Origin: Bacteroidota bacterium
GTDB lineage: Bacteria; Bacteroidota; Bacteroidia; Bacteroidales; GCA-2748055
Direction: 5' to 3'
Length of the DNA: 43,979 bases
Assembly (NCBI GenBank): GCA_024244665.1
Contig: JAAEOI010000228.1
Location: 1 to 43,979, forward strand
Position 1 is the first letter of the stretch, and each line of letters opens with the position of its first letter. Positions 1 through 9,663 of this stretch are shown here, in pieces. The translations under genes and the position numbers were made by a program. A model generated the notes under the pieces. It was not told the DNA's origin. It worked only from the letters and a program-made list of their open reading frames with translations, and made no database searches.

Positions 1-1
1 G

Positions 2-361
2 AGCAAATATGAAATTCAGGTACTGAACTCCTATGAAAACAAAACAAATCCAGATGGCCAGGCCGCTGCCTTTTATGGGAACTTTGCTCCCCTGGTAAAT
101 GCTTCAGTGAAAGCAGGGAAATGGCAGGTTTATGATATTGTTTTCCTGGCCCCAAAATTCACTGACAAAGAGGAGCTGATTGAACCCGGCTATTTCACTG
201 TATTCCACAATGGCGTTCTGGTGCAAAACCATGTTGATATTACAGCACCCACGGCCTCACATCTTGAAGAATACTCTCTTTCAGAACCTGAACTACCCTT
301 AATGCTGCAGGATCATAATAATGAAGTCAGCTACAGAAACATCTGGATCAGGAAACTTTGA
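2..361 (+). CDS. DUF1080 (3-keto-disaccharide hydrolase-like) protein, C-terminal part, 5' truncated by window edge
   Basis: The reading frame is open from base 2 to the stop at 359-361, so the gene begins before the window; an ATG at 107 is internal. The frame starts with residues SKYEIQVLNSYENK and ends with MLQDHNNEVSYRNIWIRKL. Both blocks are typical of the concanavalin-like DUF1080 domain: a strand with a YEIQ motif, then a late LQDH...RNIWI motif. The same late motif is in the complete DUF1080 protein at 7366-8088 (MLQDHLAEVQFRNIWI), so the two are paralogous in fold. Known family members act on 3-keto-glycosides by hydrolysis or elimination; the substrate here is not predictable. Signal sequence and N-terminal half are not visible. 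The gene converges on the minus-strand gene ending at 446. Confidence 0.85.
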   Translation, partial: SKYEIQVLNSYENKTNPDGQAAAFYGNFAPLVNASVKAGKWQVYDIVFLAPKFTDKEELIEPGYFTVFHNGVLVQNHVDITAPTASHLEEYSLSEPELPLMLQDHNNEVSYRNIWIRKL

Positions 362-372
362 AACATAAGCCA

Positions 373-400
373 GGCGGCACTCCATCCACTTGATGCCACC
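373..400 (-). terminator. Weak inverted repeat between convergent genes
   Basis: GGCGGCAC (373-380) and ATGCCACC (393-400) can form an 8-bp stem in minus-strand RNA if two G-U pairs are allowed, with a 12-nt loop. It lies just past the stop of the minus-strand gene at 446. There is no clear U-tract after it, so a terminator role is only a possibility. Confidence 0.2.
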
Positions 401-445
401 ATGCCAATTTTTATACCAGGTCGTTTACCCTCAGACAGGGTGTGC

Positions 446-2743
446 CTAATTAAAAAAACTTTCAACCCTTGCCATTTCAGCAAATCGTAAAAATAGCGTT
501 TGTGCACTGTGAAGCCCGATTGTATCTGAACCATTAATCTTTACCAGATTATCCTCCATTTGCATAATTCCCTTTGAAGTGCCTGAATCTTGCAAGAGTA
601 AATCATATAGCCATTTGTTCTGCTTATTATTTAATTTATCCCCTACAATAACATATAGCTGATCACTAAGTGGTGGCTTTTCAGGAAAGCCATTGATCAA
701 CTGAACCTGACCGGGAATTAAGGTTTCAAGCTTAAAAAAAAACTCTTCGGAATCTGATACACCTGAAAAAACAGTTACTTCTGAAACTGCAAGAGCTTCT
801 ACTAATTCAGCAGGATCTTCTAATAAAGAATATGCATTCAACTCGGGTGTTGGAAAGTTCGCATGCGATGCCAGCATAATCGATTTCCATCTCCAATCAT
901 GATCAAAGCTTAAAAATCCAAACTGGTCATATACACTCATTGAAAATGCGAATCCACAAGCACCATCAGCCCCGCCCCGGCGTGCAGCAGTAATTGCACG
1001 AATGAATTGACTGGGTCTGGAATAAGTAGGGGCACCAGGCAGAAACACAGCCCTGTGGGCTCCTGCATTTTTCCACCTGCGCATCATATATTCAATCTGA
1101 TTATAATCTTCACCGTAATAAAAAGGGAGAACTGTCAGGTCTTCTCCTAACTTTGATACTTCCTGTAAAAACAGATCATGGTAATCGAGAGGATCTATGT
1201 TGGCCAGATTCGGAGTTGGCATATAGAACCAGATATTGCCCTCAGGATCATTGCTACGTACATCCGCTAAGGTCGTCCGCCATTTATCCACAAAGCACCG
1301 GCTCCAGTAAGCCACCTTCTCCTCCATTGTAGCCGTGCCCATAGGTTTTCCAAATTCCTTCTCAAAATCCAAGGTTGGCCGGTCAGGATACCAATATGAA
1401 TGATCCTCGTCCTGTCCATAAGAGTCCGGATATTCAGAGGGTTTAAGTTTAGCTGAAAACAGATGATCAAATTTTGGTGGTAAGCCGGTATCATAATAAC
1501 CTCTACCTGCAACAAGCATCTCCAGACCGAGTTCATGACCCCGTTCGATTATTTGTCTGGTTTTTTCCTCATTGTCCCCTCCGTGGGGACCCGCAATGGC
1601 AAGGTTTCCCCCCCAGGCTTTTAGCTTCTCTAAATCTTCAGATGCCCGGGGTCCGGAGATACAATGCAAGCCCCGTACTTTAGGATTTTCCAGCTTCCGA
1701 AACAGATCTTGAATCCCAATACGCTGATCCGGATTGACAGGTGCAGATCTGACTTCAACAGGTATAATATTTGAGAATTCTAACAGGTCCAATTCCTTTG
1801 TAGAAATAGTATTCAAAAAACTTGTCTCCTCCATTGGCTTATCAATTATGTGAATACTATAGTTAAACACAATTGATTCTCCAGGTTCTAAAGTGGCAGA
1901 AAAATTTTGTATGCTGACCTCCCAGGCATTTAATTCCTGATCCAGATTGTAAGCTAACTCAGCTCCTTCAATCTGACTAAATTCATAGCCGCGTTCCATT
2001 CCCGAAGAAAAGGCAAAAAATGAACTTGCTTCACCACTGGCAGGAGCTTCTATTTGTCGATAGTTTCGAGAGCTGCCTGCACCAAAAGAACTCCAGTTAA
2101 AATCCTGGGCATAGGACACATCAACGACCACATCCCTGATTACCTGACTGCTTTGATTGGTTGCTTTTATAAAAACAGGTACATCCCGGCTGCCTTTGGT
2201 AATTACAAAGTGATGCTCCATCAGAACAGGCGACCCGCTGCCCTTATTGCTTACTTTCAACACATCGGATTCTTTGATCCCGGCCAGCTCAAACCCTTCA
2301 TCTATCCGTTTCATTCTATTCACAATTTTTGCATCAGTGCCCCTGTATTTTGGATCACCACAACGAAAAGGGAAATTCTCTTTCTCTCCATTCATCGAGA
2401 AACTGATGGAACTTTGATGGGCCAGCTCTGCCGAAGAGCTATAAATAGATACAAAGCTGGATAGTGGCCAGTAAGGCAACCTGTAATCCTTTAGTGGTCT
2501 TCCTTCCATCAGTCCATGTCGCAATGCCAATTCACCGTTGTCAATATCGATCACGCCATACATGGCGCGAGACCAATTACCCGACAGTCCAAAAGAGATC
2601 GGCATGTTCCACCAGGAAACCCGGTAAGTATCGATTGTATTGTTTGATCCAACATGGGCCTGTTGACTTCGTTCTCGTGAGCAAGAAAGAGATAACAAAC
2701 AAAAAAGGAGCAAAACAGATTTTTTCAAGGCCTTAGTATTCAT
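446..2743 (-). CDS. Large lipoprotein of unrecognised family, possible TIM-barrel glycosidase
   Basis: I do not recognise the family. The ATG at 2743 is preferred over the adjacent in-frame GTG at 2746, giving 765 residues. An N-terminal lipoprotein signal ends in the lipobox LSLSC (Cys21), so the protein is predicted to be membrane-anchored. The first roughly 330 residues look beta-rich, as in galactose-mutarotase-like or beta-sandwich domains. The middle and C-terminal part alternates strands and helices like a (beta/alpha)8 barrel. It contains acidic/aromatic motifs (IWFYMPTPN, LPFYYGEDYN, GADGACGFAF, FDHDWRWKS) of the sort that line glycosidase active sites. It is the last gene of the minus-strand run, 10 bp after a sulfatase, so a role on the same glycan is likely. 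Glycoside hydrolase activity is inference only. Confidence 0.6.
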   Translation of the reverse strand: MNTKALKKSVLLLFCLLSLSCSRERSQQAHVGSNNTIDTYRVSWWNMPISFGLSGNWSRAMYGVIDIDNGELALRHGLMEGRPLKDYRLPYWPLSSFVSIYSSSAELAHQSSISFSMNGEKENFPFRCGDPKYRGTDAKIVNRMKRIDEGFELAGIKESDVLKVSNKGSGSPVLMEHHFVITKGSRDVPVFIKATNQSSQVIRDVVVDVSYAQDFNWSSFGAGSSRNYRQIEAPASGEASSFFAFSSGMERGYEFSQIEGAELAYNLDQELNAWEVSIQNFSATLEPGESIVFNYSIHIIDKPMEETSFLNTISTKELDLLEFSNIIPVEVRSAPVNPDQRIGIQDLFRKLENPKVRGLHCISGPRASEDLEKLKAWGGNLAIAGPHGGDNEEKTRQIIERGHELGLEMLVAGRGYYDTGLPPKFDHLFSAKLKPSEYPDSYGQDEDHSYWYPDRPTLDFEKEFGKPMGTATMEEKVAYWSRCFVDKWRTTLADVRSNDPEGNIWFYMPTPNLANIDPLDYHDLFLQEVSKLGEDLTVLPFYYGEDYNQIEYMMRRWKNAGAHRAVFLPGAPTYSRPSQFIRAITAARRGGADGACGFAFSMSVYDQFGFLSFDHDWRWKSIMLASHANFPTPELNAYSLLEDPAELVEALAVSEVTVFSGVSDSEEFFFKLETLIPGQVQLINGFPEKPPLSDQLYVIVGDKLNNKQNKWLYDLLLQDSGTSKGIMQMEDNLVKINGSDTIGLHSAQTLFLRFAEMARVESFFN

Positions 2744-2753
2744 CACTTATTTC

Positions 2754-4358
2754 CTATTGTGATAAAGAACTTTGCTCCCTTACTTTCCCGATTCCGAGGG
2801 GCTGCCTGTTTAGCGGCGCACTGCGTCCACTTGATTTCAGCTCCAGAAGAAGTTTCTGAAGTTCCTGACGTTTGTCAGCCTCAGTGAAAAACAGATTTGT
2901 GGTTTCACCCGGATCGTTGTCCAGATTGTAAAGCTGTCCGGAAGCATCAGGTGCAGTTTCCGGCAGCGCATATTTACTCATCACCTTGTGGTCATAATTA
3001 TTACCTCCTGATCCCATGTGGTCAAGATATTTCCAGTTTCCCCGGCGAATCTGAAATTCTCCCCTGAAGCTCTGGGTCAGTAAATAGGGCCTGATCGATT
3101 GATTCTTATCCTGTGTCCCCAGCATGGCCGGTAACATATCATAACTGTCCGTGGCATCTTCATCTTTGAGTTTATACCCGATAACTGAAGCGATCGTAGC
3201 AAAAATATCCGTTGTATTGGTCATCTGATCAGATACCAGCCCTTTGGGAAATACTCCAGGCCAACGAACCAGAAAGGGAACGCGGTGACCACCTTCCCAG
3301 GCGTCCCGCTTCATTCCTCTCCAGCCTCCGGAAGCATCGTGCCCGTAATCCTGGCGCATCCAGTCCACATGCATAATTTCGGCTCCATTATCAGCATTAA
3401 AAATAATCAGTGTGTTATCATCAATTCCCATCTCTTTCATCAAATCTATGACACGCCCAACCAGCACATCCAGCTCCCAGACAAAATCACCCCGGGGACC
3501 AGCTTCAGTCGCTCCGTTAAACTCAACAGCAGGAAGCACAGGCGCATGGGCAATCTGGGTTGATAAGACAGCAAAGAATGGTTTGTCCGGTGTGTTTTTC
3601 CGATGCGCAGTGATGAACTCTCGGGTCTTATCAAAAAACAGCAAATCCGCCTCCATAAAATTGTAGCCTGGTGACATCCAACCCGCGTCATTATCCCATC
3701 GCCATTTTCCTCCCAGATTTGGCAGATTGGAGGGATCATGCCGTTCACTGGCAGGAATTGGGACCATCCCATTCTCAATGTAAACATAGAGTGGATCGGT
3801 GGTGGGGCAATTCGGTGTGACGAAAGATTCATCAAAGCCTCTTGCATTGGGACCATCAATCAGCGGTGTGCTTTTCTCGTAATCAATGAGTAGTGAGTTT
3901 TCAAAACCACCTCTCAGTCTCTCACTATTTTTGTCAAACCAGGTAAGACCCACATGCCATTTACCGAATACTCCGGTCCGATATCCCCTGGTTCGTAACA
4001 TATCTGCAATTGTGAGTGTCCCTGGCTTTAAATAGCTAGGCCCACCGGGCCCCTCAAAGGCTCCCCCTCCCCGGCCGGTAGACCGGTATATCTGTTGCCC
4101 GGAATAGAGCCCGTAACGGGAAGGTGAGCAGATGGTCGACGGACTGTGGGCATCCGTAAACAGAACTCCTTCATTGGCCATTTCATCCAGTCGTGGTGTC
4201 TCATAGGCCGATTGATCGTTGTAGCAGGAGAGATCACCATATCCTAAATCGTCGGCATAAATGATGATGATGTTGGGTAGCTCCTGAGCCATGGATATTA
4301 CCGATCCCCCAATCCAACAAAACAATACTAGAAATAATTTTATCTTTTTCCTTTTCAT
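2754..4358 (-). CDS. Exported Cys-type sulfatase (S1 family)
   Basis: Arylsulfatase-family enzyme expected to remove sulfate esters from a glycan in the periplasm. A signal peptide covers about residues 1-24, ending near SMAQ. The metal-binding start of the domain reads YADDLGYGD (about residues 34-42). The formylglycine motif is C77-S-P-S-R81, so activation requires conversion of Cys77. Further family blocks are GKWHVG and NADNGAE, the latter holding late metal ligands. At 534 residues it is of usual length. It starts 45 bp after the preceding sulfatase gene and ends 10 bp before the lipoprotein at 446-2743, consistent with one transcript. The position of the sulfate removed cannot be told from sequence alone. 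Confidence 0.92.
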   Translation of the reverse strand: MKRKKIKLFLVLFCWIGGSVISMAQELPNIIIIYADDLGYGDLSCYNDQSAYETPRLDEMANEGVLFTDAHSPSTICSPSRYGLYSGQQIYRSTGRGGGAFEGPGGPSYLKPGTLTIADMLRTRGYRTGVFGKWHVGLTWFDKNSERLRGGFENSLLIDYEKSTPLIDGPNARGFDESFVTPNCPTTDPLYVYIENGMVPIPASERHDPSNLPNLGGKWRWDNDAGWMSPGYNFMEADLLFFDKTREFITAHRKNTPDKPFFAVLSTQIAHAPVLPAVEFNGATEAGPRGDFVWELDVLVGRVIDLMKEMGIDDNTLIIFNADNGAEIMHVDWMRQDYGHDASGGWRGMKRDAWEGGHRVPFLVRWPGVFPKGLVSDQMTNTTDIFATIASVIGYKLKDEDATDSYDMLPAMLGTQDKNQSIRPYLLTQSFRGEFQIRRGNWKYLDHMGSGGNNYDHKVMSKYALPETAPDASGQLYNLDNDPGETTNLFFTEADKRQELQKLLLELKSSGRSAPLNRQPLGIGKVREQSSLSQ

Positions 4359-4403
4359 CTCGTTAGTTATCTAATTCCAATTAGCTTCCCGAATTTCCGC
4401 AGC

Positions 4404-5714
4404 TTATATTTCATCAAACTCATCGATCAGTTCTGTTAATTGTATTACAACGTCAGGATATTGATCCGCTACATTGTCTTGCTCTTCAACATCCTCATGA
4501 AGGTTATAGAGTGAAACCGGGAAAACACCTTTTTCCCCGGCATCCCACCCGATACTTTTCTTAATATGCAATTTCCACTTCCCCAACCTAACAGCTTCAG
4601 CTTCCCCGTTCCTTGCATAGAAATAAAAGGGACGCTCCTGCAGTCTGGTGCTTTCCGGATCTTGCAATAACTCACTGATATCTGTACCGTCAAGAGACAA
4701 ATAATCGGGAATCTCCGATCCTGTGAATTCAGCAAATGTTGGGTACAAATCGAGGGTGCTCACCAACTCATTACAAACCTTTCCCGCAGGGATGACATCC
4801 GGCCATGCCATGATGCAAGGCACGCGCTGGCCCCCTTCCCATGTTTGGGCTTTTAGACCACGCAGAGGTAAGGCTGAACCAACCCTTGGACCGTTATCGG
4901 AGGTGAAAATAAAAAAGGTGTTATCATAAATACCTTCCTCTTTCAAAGTCTTCACAATCTCACCAACACTCCAGTCCAGTTCCATGATGACATCCCCGTA
5001 TAATCCTTTCTCGCTCTTCCCAAGGAATGCCGGTGAGGCATGAAGCGGAAGGTGGGGCATATTGTGAGCCAGGTATATGAAGAAAGGCTGATCTTTACGG
5101 CTTTTGATCTGACCTATGGCTTCCTCTGTAAACCTTTTTGTCAGATAAGATTGATCGGGTCCCTCTTCGATCAATTCCCGGTTTCTGTAAAGGGGAAGCG
5201 GCGGGGATTGAAAATCCTGTCTCTTATAGTAATAATTATCCATATCATTGGAATAGGGCACCCCGAAAAAATGGTCAAATCCCTGCATATTGGGCATGAA
5301 CTTATCCTTATGTCCAAGGTGCCACTTTCCGATACAGCTTGTTGAATATCCCTTGTTTTGAAGCATCTCAGCTATGGTATATTCCTCAGGCGAAAGCCCG
5401 TTCTCCGAATAGGGAAAAAGTACAGCTTCATGAAGACCGACCCTTTTGGGATACTTCCCGGTCAGTAAACCGGCTCTTGAAGGAGTACAGACCGTCGCCG
5501 GTACATAAAAATTGGTGAACCTGACTCCTTCGCCTGCCAGTTTATCCAGATGTGGTGTTTCAAATCCCTCTGCTCCAAAACAACCCACATCCGCATAACC
5601 CTGATCATCGGTAAAGAAAATGATGATATTGGGAAGCTGGATTTGCTGACTGCATGATATAAAAATTAATACCATAGCAAGCAAGGCAAAAAAAGGAAAG
5701 ACCCTATTCATCAT
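4404..5714 (-). CDS. Lipoprotein Cys-type sulfatase (S1 family)
   Basis: S1-type sulfatase of 436 residues, anchored as a lipoprotein (lipobox IFISC, Cys21). The N-terminal metal motif FFTDDQGYADVG is followed by the modification site C76-T-P-S-R80. GKWHLG and FTSDNGPR supply the remaining conserved active-site blocks. Two ATG codons occur in tandem at 5714 and 5711; both lie inside the end of the upstream esterase gene, whose stop is at 5704-5706. This 8-11-bp overlap implies translational coupling. It differs clearly in length and loops from the sulfatase that follows it, suggesting a different sulfate position or sugar. No FGly-generating enzyme is adjacent. Confidence 0.92.
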   Translation of the reverse strand: MMNRVFPFFALLAMVLIFISCSQQIQLPNIIIFFTDDQGYADVGCFGAEGFETPHLDKLAGEGVRFTNFYVPATVCTPSRAGLLTGKYPKRVGLHEAVLFPYSENGLSPEEYTIAEMLQNKGYSTSCIGKWHLGHKDKFMPNMQGFDHFFGVPYSNDMDNYYYKRQDFQSPPLPLYRNRELIEEGPDQSYLTKRFTEEAIGQIKSRKDQPFFIYLAHNMPHLPLHASPAFLGKSEKGLYGDVIMELDWSVGEIVKTLKEEGIYDNTFFIFTSDNGPRVGSALPLRGLKAQTWEGGQRVPCIMAWPDVIPAGKVCNELVSTLDLYPTFAEFTGSEIPDYLSLDGTDISELLQDPESTRLQERPFYFYARNGEAEAVRLGKWKLHIKKSIGWDAGEKGVFPVSLYNLHEDVEEQDNVADQYPDVVIQLTELIDEFDEI

Positions 5715-7158
5715 TATATCTTGTTGCGGTATCCCAATCGTCGGTCCGGAAAGATGAAGCAGGCAGAAGATTTATATCGTAAAGTGTCCCGACCACCCAG
5801 TTGCGCCATGCATATCGAACGGCTACAGGAGTTGGAACTTCTTCACTATTCACCATAACACTTTTTCCCCGCACAATCTTTGCAGTAGCAGGATAGAACA
5901 CCCTGTCTTCCCCGGCTATTTCAAATCCGCTCAACTGGTCAAATGTATAGAGACCAGTCTCTGCATTTTTAAAGTTTAGTTTAATCCCGTCATCAGTGAT
6001 TTCAAATGAATCGTATGCCGGAGATTTGCCATCCACAGCCTCGAAACCATAGCTTTGCTGGAGCGCATTAAACAACAGGCGGTCTGCCACCTCCTTTTTC
6101 TTTGGTGGATGAATGAAGAACTCATCTCCTATGTCCATGGTAATGGCAATTCCCGAATTGGGAATCAAATCAGCACACTGCAACTGTGCTTCGCGAATAA
6201 AGGCCGAGTTATCGACGGTTGAAAAAAGATCATTGTTATACCAGTATGGAGCGATCTGCACATAATAAAACGGAAAATCACCAATATCCCAACGGGTACG
6301 CCAGTCTTTCACCATGGCAGGAAATAACACTTTGTATTTTTCCGGCTCCTGGCGGTTTGATTCGCCCTGGTACCATAATGCACCTTTTATAGTATAGGGA
6401 ATTAAGGGATTGATCATTGCATTGTAGAGTGCAGTTGGAATGTGATTTGTTCGTTTCGTGATATCCACGCTATCAAGTTCGACTTCCATGTAAGAACTGG
6501 CCACCTCGCTGCTTATCCATGCCTGCACACTGCTGCCACCCCATGAGGTGTGAATCAATCCCACAGGAACTCCCAAAATATCCTGAAGTTGCTGACCAAA
6601 GAAGTAGGCAACAGCACTAAAATCTGCCACATTTTCAGGTGAAGCTTGTTGCCATGCAGTATATTTTCCTACATCTTTTTCTGGAGTTTTCGACCCTGCC
6701 AATTCAACAGTAAACAGACGCAAATCAGGATTCCGGGCAGTTGTAAGTGCCCTCACAGTACCAAAAGTGGGCTGACCGGTATATCCTTTTACAGGCTGCC
6801 ACATGTTAGATTGCCCGGAACAGAGCCAAACTTCACCAAAAAGGATATTCTCCAGGGAGATGTCGCTTGTTGCACTCGTTATCTGGATGTTTTGAGGTTC
6901 CAGGCTGCTCGTGGTTTTCACCTCTATGGACCAGTTGCCCTCATTGTCCGCTTTCACCTTCAGGGGCTCATTCAACCATGATGCTTCAATGCTAATCTTC
7001 TCTTTCGCATCTGCCCAACCCCATAATACAACTGTGGTATTGCGTTGTAAAACCATATTTGACGATACAATGGCTGGAAGTTTCACCTCTGCCTGAATGG
7101 GCTGAACGAGCAGCAAACAAATTGTTGCTAATAATGCAATTAATGGGTATCTCTTCAT
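5704..7158 (-). CDS. Exported sialate O-acetylesterase family (SASA) carbohydrate esterase
   Basis: SGNH-type esterase of the SASA family, expected to remove O-acetyl groups from sugars in the periplasm. A signal peptide ends near IQAE (residues 20-24). The N-terminal block SNMVLQRN and a beta-domain precede the catalytic motif SGQSNMW with nucleophile Ser117. The second conserved block is intact (GALWYQGESN), and the late Asp/His region reads DIGDEFFIHPPKKKE. At 484 residues it matches the family. In this locus the substrate is more likely an acetylated algal or plant glycan than sialic acid. It is the first gene after a 207-bp gap and overlaps the next sulfatase gene, so it probably heads its own sub-operon. 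Confidence 0.9.
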   Translation of the reverse strand: MKRYPLIALLATICLLLVQPIQAEVKLPAIVSSNMVLQRNTTVVLWGWADAKEKISIEASWLNEPLKVKADNEGNWSIEVKTTSSLEPQNIQITSATSDISLENILFGEVWLCSGQSNMWQPVKGYTGQPTFGTVRALTTARNPDLRLFTVELAGSKTPEKDVGKYTAWQQASPENVADFSAVAYFFGQQLQDILGVPVGLIHTSWGGSSVQAWISSEVASSYMEVELDSVDITKRTNHIPTALYNAMINPLIPYTIKGALWYQGESNRQEPEKYKVLFPAMVKDWRTRWDIGDFPFYYVQIAPYWYNNDLFSTVDNSAFIREAQLQCADLIPNSGIAITMDIGDEFFIHPPKKKEVADRLLFNALQQSYGFEAVDGKSPAYDSFEITDDGIKLNFKNAETGLYTFDQLSGFEIAGEDRVFYPATAKIVRGKSVMVNSEEVPTPVAVRYAWRNWVVGTLYDINLLPASSFRTDDWDTATRYNDE

Positions 7159-7365
7159 TGGATTAAGTTTTAACTAATGTATATATAGCAATTTAAATCA
7201 TTTGAAAATTCCTTGTTTCAAAACAACAATGCATCGCAAGCAGGAATGCTCCTTAACCATTCTTTCCGCCTGACTTTAACCTGGAGCCCTGGCTAATAAG
7301 GGTAAACTGTACCACTGCCAGAATTGCAAAAAAAAGCACATTTTTTGACAGTCATGCCTGCCAGA
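7159..7365. other. 207-bp intergenic spacer in the minus-strand run
   Basis: No convincing gene. On the minus strand, after the DUF1080 stop, a 6-bp stem (arms 7346-7351 and 7358-7363) is followed about 10 nt later by eight T residues (A-run at 7328-7335). This could be a weak terminator. No good TTG-N19-21-TAnnTTTG promoter was found upstream of the esterase at 7158, although a break in transcription here would be natural. Confidence 0.3.
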
Positions 7366-8088
7366 TTAATGCTCTTCTTCAGGTAAGGTTTCTATGGGTA
7401 TATTTGGTACAATCCAGATATTTCTGAACTGAACCTCCGCCAGGTGATCCTGAAGCATGATGGGTCCCGGGGCACTGCCCTCGGGAAATCCAACCCCTGT
7501 TTTTGCCTTGATGATCACATTATTATGAATCACGATGCTATTATGAATGACTGTAATTCTGGCATCTTCAATCTTCTGCTCCGGTTCACTGTTGTCAAAT
7601 CGTGCTGAACGGAAAACAATATCATAGGTTTCCCATTCGCCTTTGGGTTTACCAACACAAACATCGGGTACCTTCTGCCTGTATAATGATCCACCCATTC
7701 CAGGTGAGGGCTCCACATGAAGCGAATTATAGATTTGCAATTCATAACGTTTCTGGATGTATACCCCGCTGTTTGTGTTTTCATTCTCAGGCAGTTTAAA
7801 CTCCAGGTGAAGCTGAAAATCCTTAAAAAGATACCTGGTCATGGTGCCCTGAATCCGATCGCATCCCCAGGCCGAATCGCCCACTACTTCCATAGCCCCG
7901 TCAACAATCTTCCAGCGTACTTCTCCTCCGTCACAATTGGTCCACTGGGAATAATCGCTTCCGTCAAAGAGGACAACAGCACCCGCCGGTGCCGTGGAAT
8001 AGATGTTTGTTTTCTCCGCTGTCTCCACGCAGCCAAAAAGTGCGATTGCCACACCGGCCAGTACGCTAATTTTCACTATTTTCATCAT
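7366..8088 (-). CDS. DUF1080 lipoprotein (3-keto-disaccharide hydrolase-like)
   Basis: Complete DUF1080 protein of 240 residues with a lipobox ALFGC (Cys20). Family blocks are visible in order: VLFDGSDYSQW, WKIVDGAMEV, LHLEFKLPENENTNSGVYIQ, YELQIYNS, GEWETYDIVF and MLQDHLAEVQFRNIWI. Members of this family act on oxidised glycosides carrying a 3-keto group, releasing the aglycone or the next sugar. It lies 23 bp downstream of a Tat-exported Gfo/Idh/MocA oxidoreductase (8112-9635), which is the expected partner to make the keto group. The oxidoreductase and hydrolase pairing is seen directly; the actual substrate is unknown. Two tandem ATG codons (8088, 8085) are possible starts. Confidence 0.88.
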   Translation of the reverse strand: MMKIVKISVLAGVAIALFGCVETAEKTNIYSTAPAGAVVLFDGSDYSQWTNCDGGEVRWKIVDGAMEVVGDSAWGCDRIQGTMTRYLFKDFQLHLEFKLPENENTNSGVYIQKRYELQIYNSLHVEPSPGMGGSLYRQKVPDVCVGKPKGEWETYDIVFRSARFDNSEPEQKIEDARITVIHNSIVIHNNVIIKAKTGVGFPEGSAPGPIMLQDHLAEVQFRNIWIVPNIPIETLPEEEH

Positions 8089-8111
8089 GATCTTGTATAA
8101 TTAAAACATTA

Positions 8112-9635
8112 TTAAACCTGGTCCCTGATCACAAAGGGCTCCCTGTACTCTCGTGAGACATATTTGTTTGCCTGCTCTGCATATTCCCCCTTAAACATCT
8201 CTTTCTTCGAATCCATATTCAACCAGGGCCCCAGAACAATGGGTTGTTGCTTCAGATTGATGCCATTGGCACTTAAATGCTCAGCTGTTCTTTCAAGGGC
8301 ATCGAGTACCTCAAAATCTTTTTTGAAAACATCATTTACCTCCTCATAGGAGGCCTCTTTTCCGACCCGGTATGCGATATTCCCCATGTGACAAAGGGAA
8401 GCTGACAGGTGTCCCTGCAAAATGGGTGTTTTGATATCCTCCTCTTTCCTGGAACGAACAGCCTTTACAAAATTGAGAACAGAATTGACTTTTTCACCCT
8501 CAAACTCCTTGATCTTATTCCCATCATTATCGTATGCAATCTGTTTCCCCATATCCACAAATCCATTCTCGCAAATAATGATATTGGATGTATTCGGGCT
8601 TTTACTTTCCCACTCATAGAAAAGCTTCACTCCTTTCTTTGATGTGGCCTTGAAGGAGTCCATAAGCGGATTCTCTTTACTTCTTGATAATCCCCTAACC
8701 TCGAAAAGTATGGGAGCAGTCTTATAATCGAATAAAGTAATGCTTGTATTGGGTGTTTCACCATCATCCGCATAATCATACCTTCCTCCGAAGGTGATCA
8801 CCCTGGAAGGCAGGTCCTGATGCCCCAGAATCCACCGGCACAGGTCAAGGTGATGAGGACCATTGTTCCCAATCTCTCCATTGCCAAAATCCCACTGCCA
8901 GTGCCAGTCATAATGAAGATTAATCCGAGGCAGAGGGCCCAATGGAGCTGGTCCGCAGTAAAGATCATAATCGGCGGTTCGTGGGATATAACCTCCCGAT
9001 TTTTGAACCTTCCCCATGCTGGTTCGACGCTTATACACCCAGGAGTGACAGAACTCTATTTTACCCAGGGCCCCGCTCTGAATATAGTTCACTGCGGCTT
9101 CGATCTTTTTAACTGACCGCATATCGTGATCGGCCTGTACGATCCTGTCATATTTAGCGGCCGCCTCAACCATTTTGCGACCTTCCCAGATATTATGAGA
9201 GACAGGTTTCTCTACACAAACATCCTTCCCCGCCTGGCAGCCCCACACTGTTGCCAGAGCATGCCAGTGGTTAGGAGTAGCCACCGATATGGCATCAATA
9301 TCCTTGTTTTCGAGCATCTTTCTGATGTCTGAATATGCTTTGGCCGGGCGGGCTCCCTTGTCGTACATGATTTTCGAACAGCGATCGATGCTGGCCATAT
9401 CGGGATCACAAAGGGCGATCACATTTACATTTGGAAAGTTCAGGTAGGAGTCCTCAAGATGCGCCCAGGAACCGTGGTTGCGACAACCGACTACTCCAAT
9501 ATTGATGGTTTCATTTGCCCCTGTAATCCTCGACATGCTGGCCGCGGTGGTATACCTTGAAGCCATTCCCAGACCAATCCCGCTAAGGGCAGTAGTTTTA
9601 ATAAAACTTCTCCTGTTTTGTGTATTACTCATCAT
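8112..9635 (-). CDS. Tat-exported Gfo/Idh/MocA family oxidoreductase
   Basis: NAD(P)-dependent sugar oxidoreductase family protein of 507 residues. The N-terminus has a twin-arginine signal (NRRSFIK at about residues 7-13, then a weakly hydrophobic stretch), so it should be exported folded with its cofactor. The Rossmann motif reads IGVVGCRNHG (46-55) and the conserved catalytic-domain motif is V-E142-K143-P144. Later blocks include NNGPHHLDLCRWILGH, typical of the substrate-side His/Asp region. It is co-directional with and 23 bp upstream of the DUF1080 lipoprotein, which suggests sequential action on one glycoside. It is one of four Tat-exported members in the window. Direction of reaction and sugar are not determinable. 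Confidence 0.9.
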   Translation of the reverse strand: MMSNTQNRRSFIKTTALSGIGLGMASRYTTAASMSRITGANETINIGVVGCRNHGSWAHLEDSYLNFPNVNVIALCDPDMASIDRCSKIMYDKGARPAKAYSDIRKMLENKDIDAISVATPNHWHALATVWGCQAGKDVCVEKPVSHNIWEGRKMVEAAAKYDRIVQADHDMRSVKKIEAAVNYIQSGALGKIEFCHSWVYKRRTSMGKVQKSGGYIPRTADYDLYCGPAPLGPLPRINLHYDWHWQWDFGNGEIGNNGPHHLDLCRWILGHQDLPSRVITFGGRYDYADDGETPNTSITLFDYKTAPILFEVRGLSRSKENPLMDSFKATSKKGVKLFYEWESKSPNTSNIIICENGFVDMGKQIAYDNDGNKIKEFEGEKVNSVLNFVKAVRSRKEEDIKTPILQGHLSASLCHMGNIAYRVGKEASYEEVNDVFKKDFEVLDALERTAEHLSANGINLKQQPIVLGPWLNMDSKKEMFKGEYAEQANKYVSREYREPFVIRDQV

Positions 9636-9663
9636 TAACTGCTTTATAGTGTGACTATCAATT

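Noticed and set aside
331..534. Small minus-strand frame between the first two genes
   Set aside because: It overlaps the ends of both the DUF1080 gene and the lipoprotein gene in a different frame and has no supporting motif.
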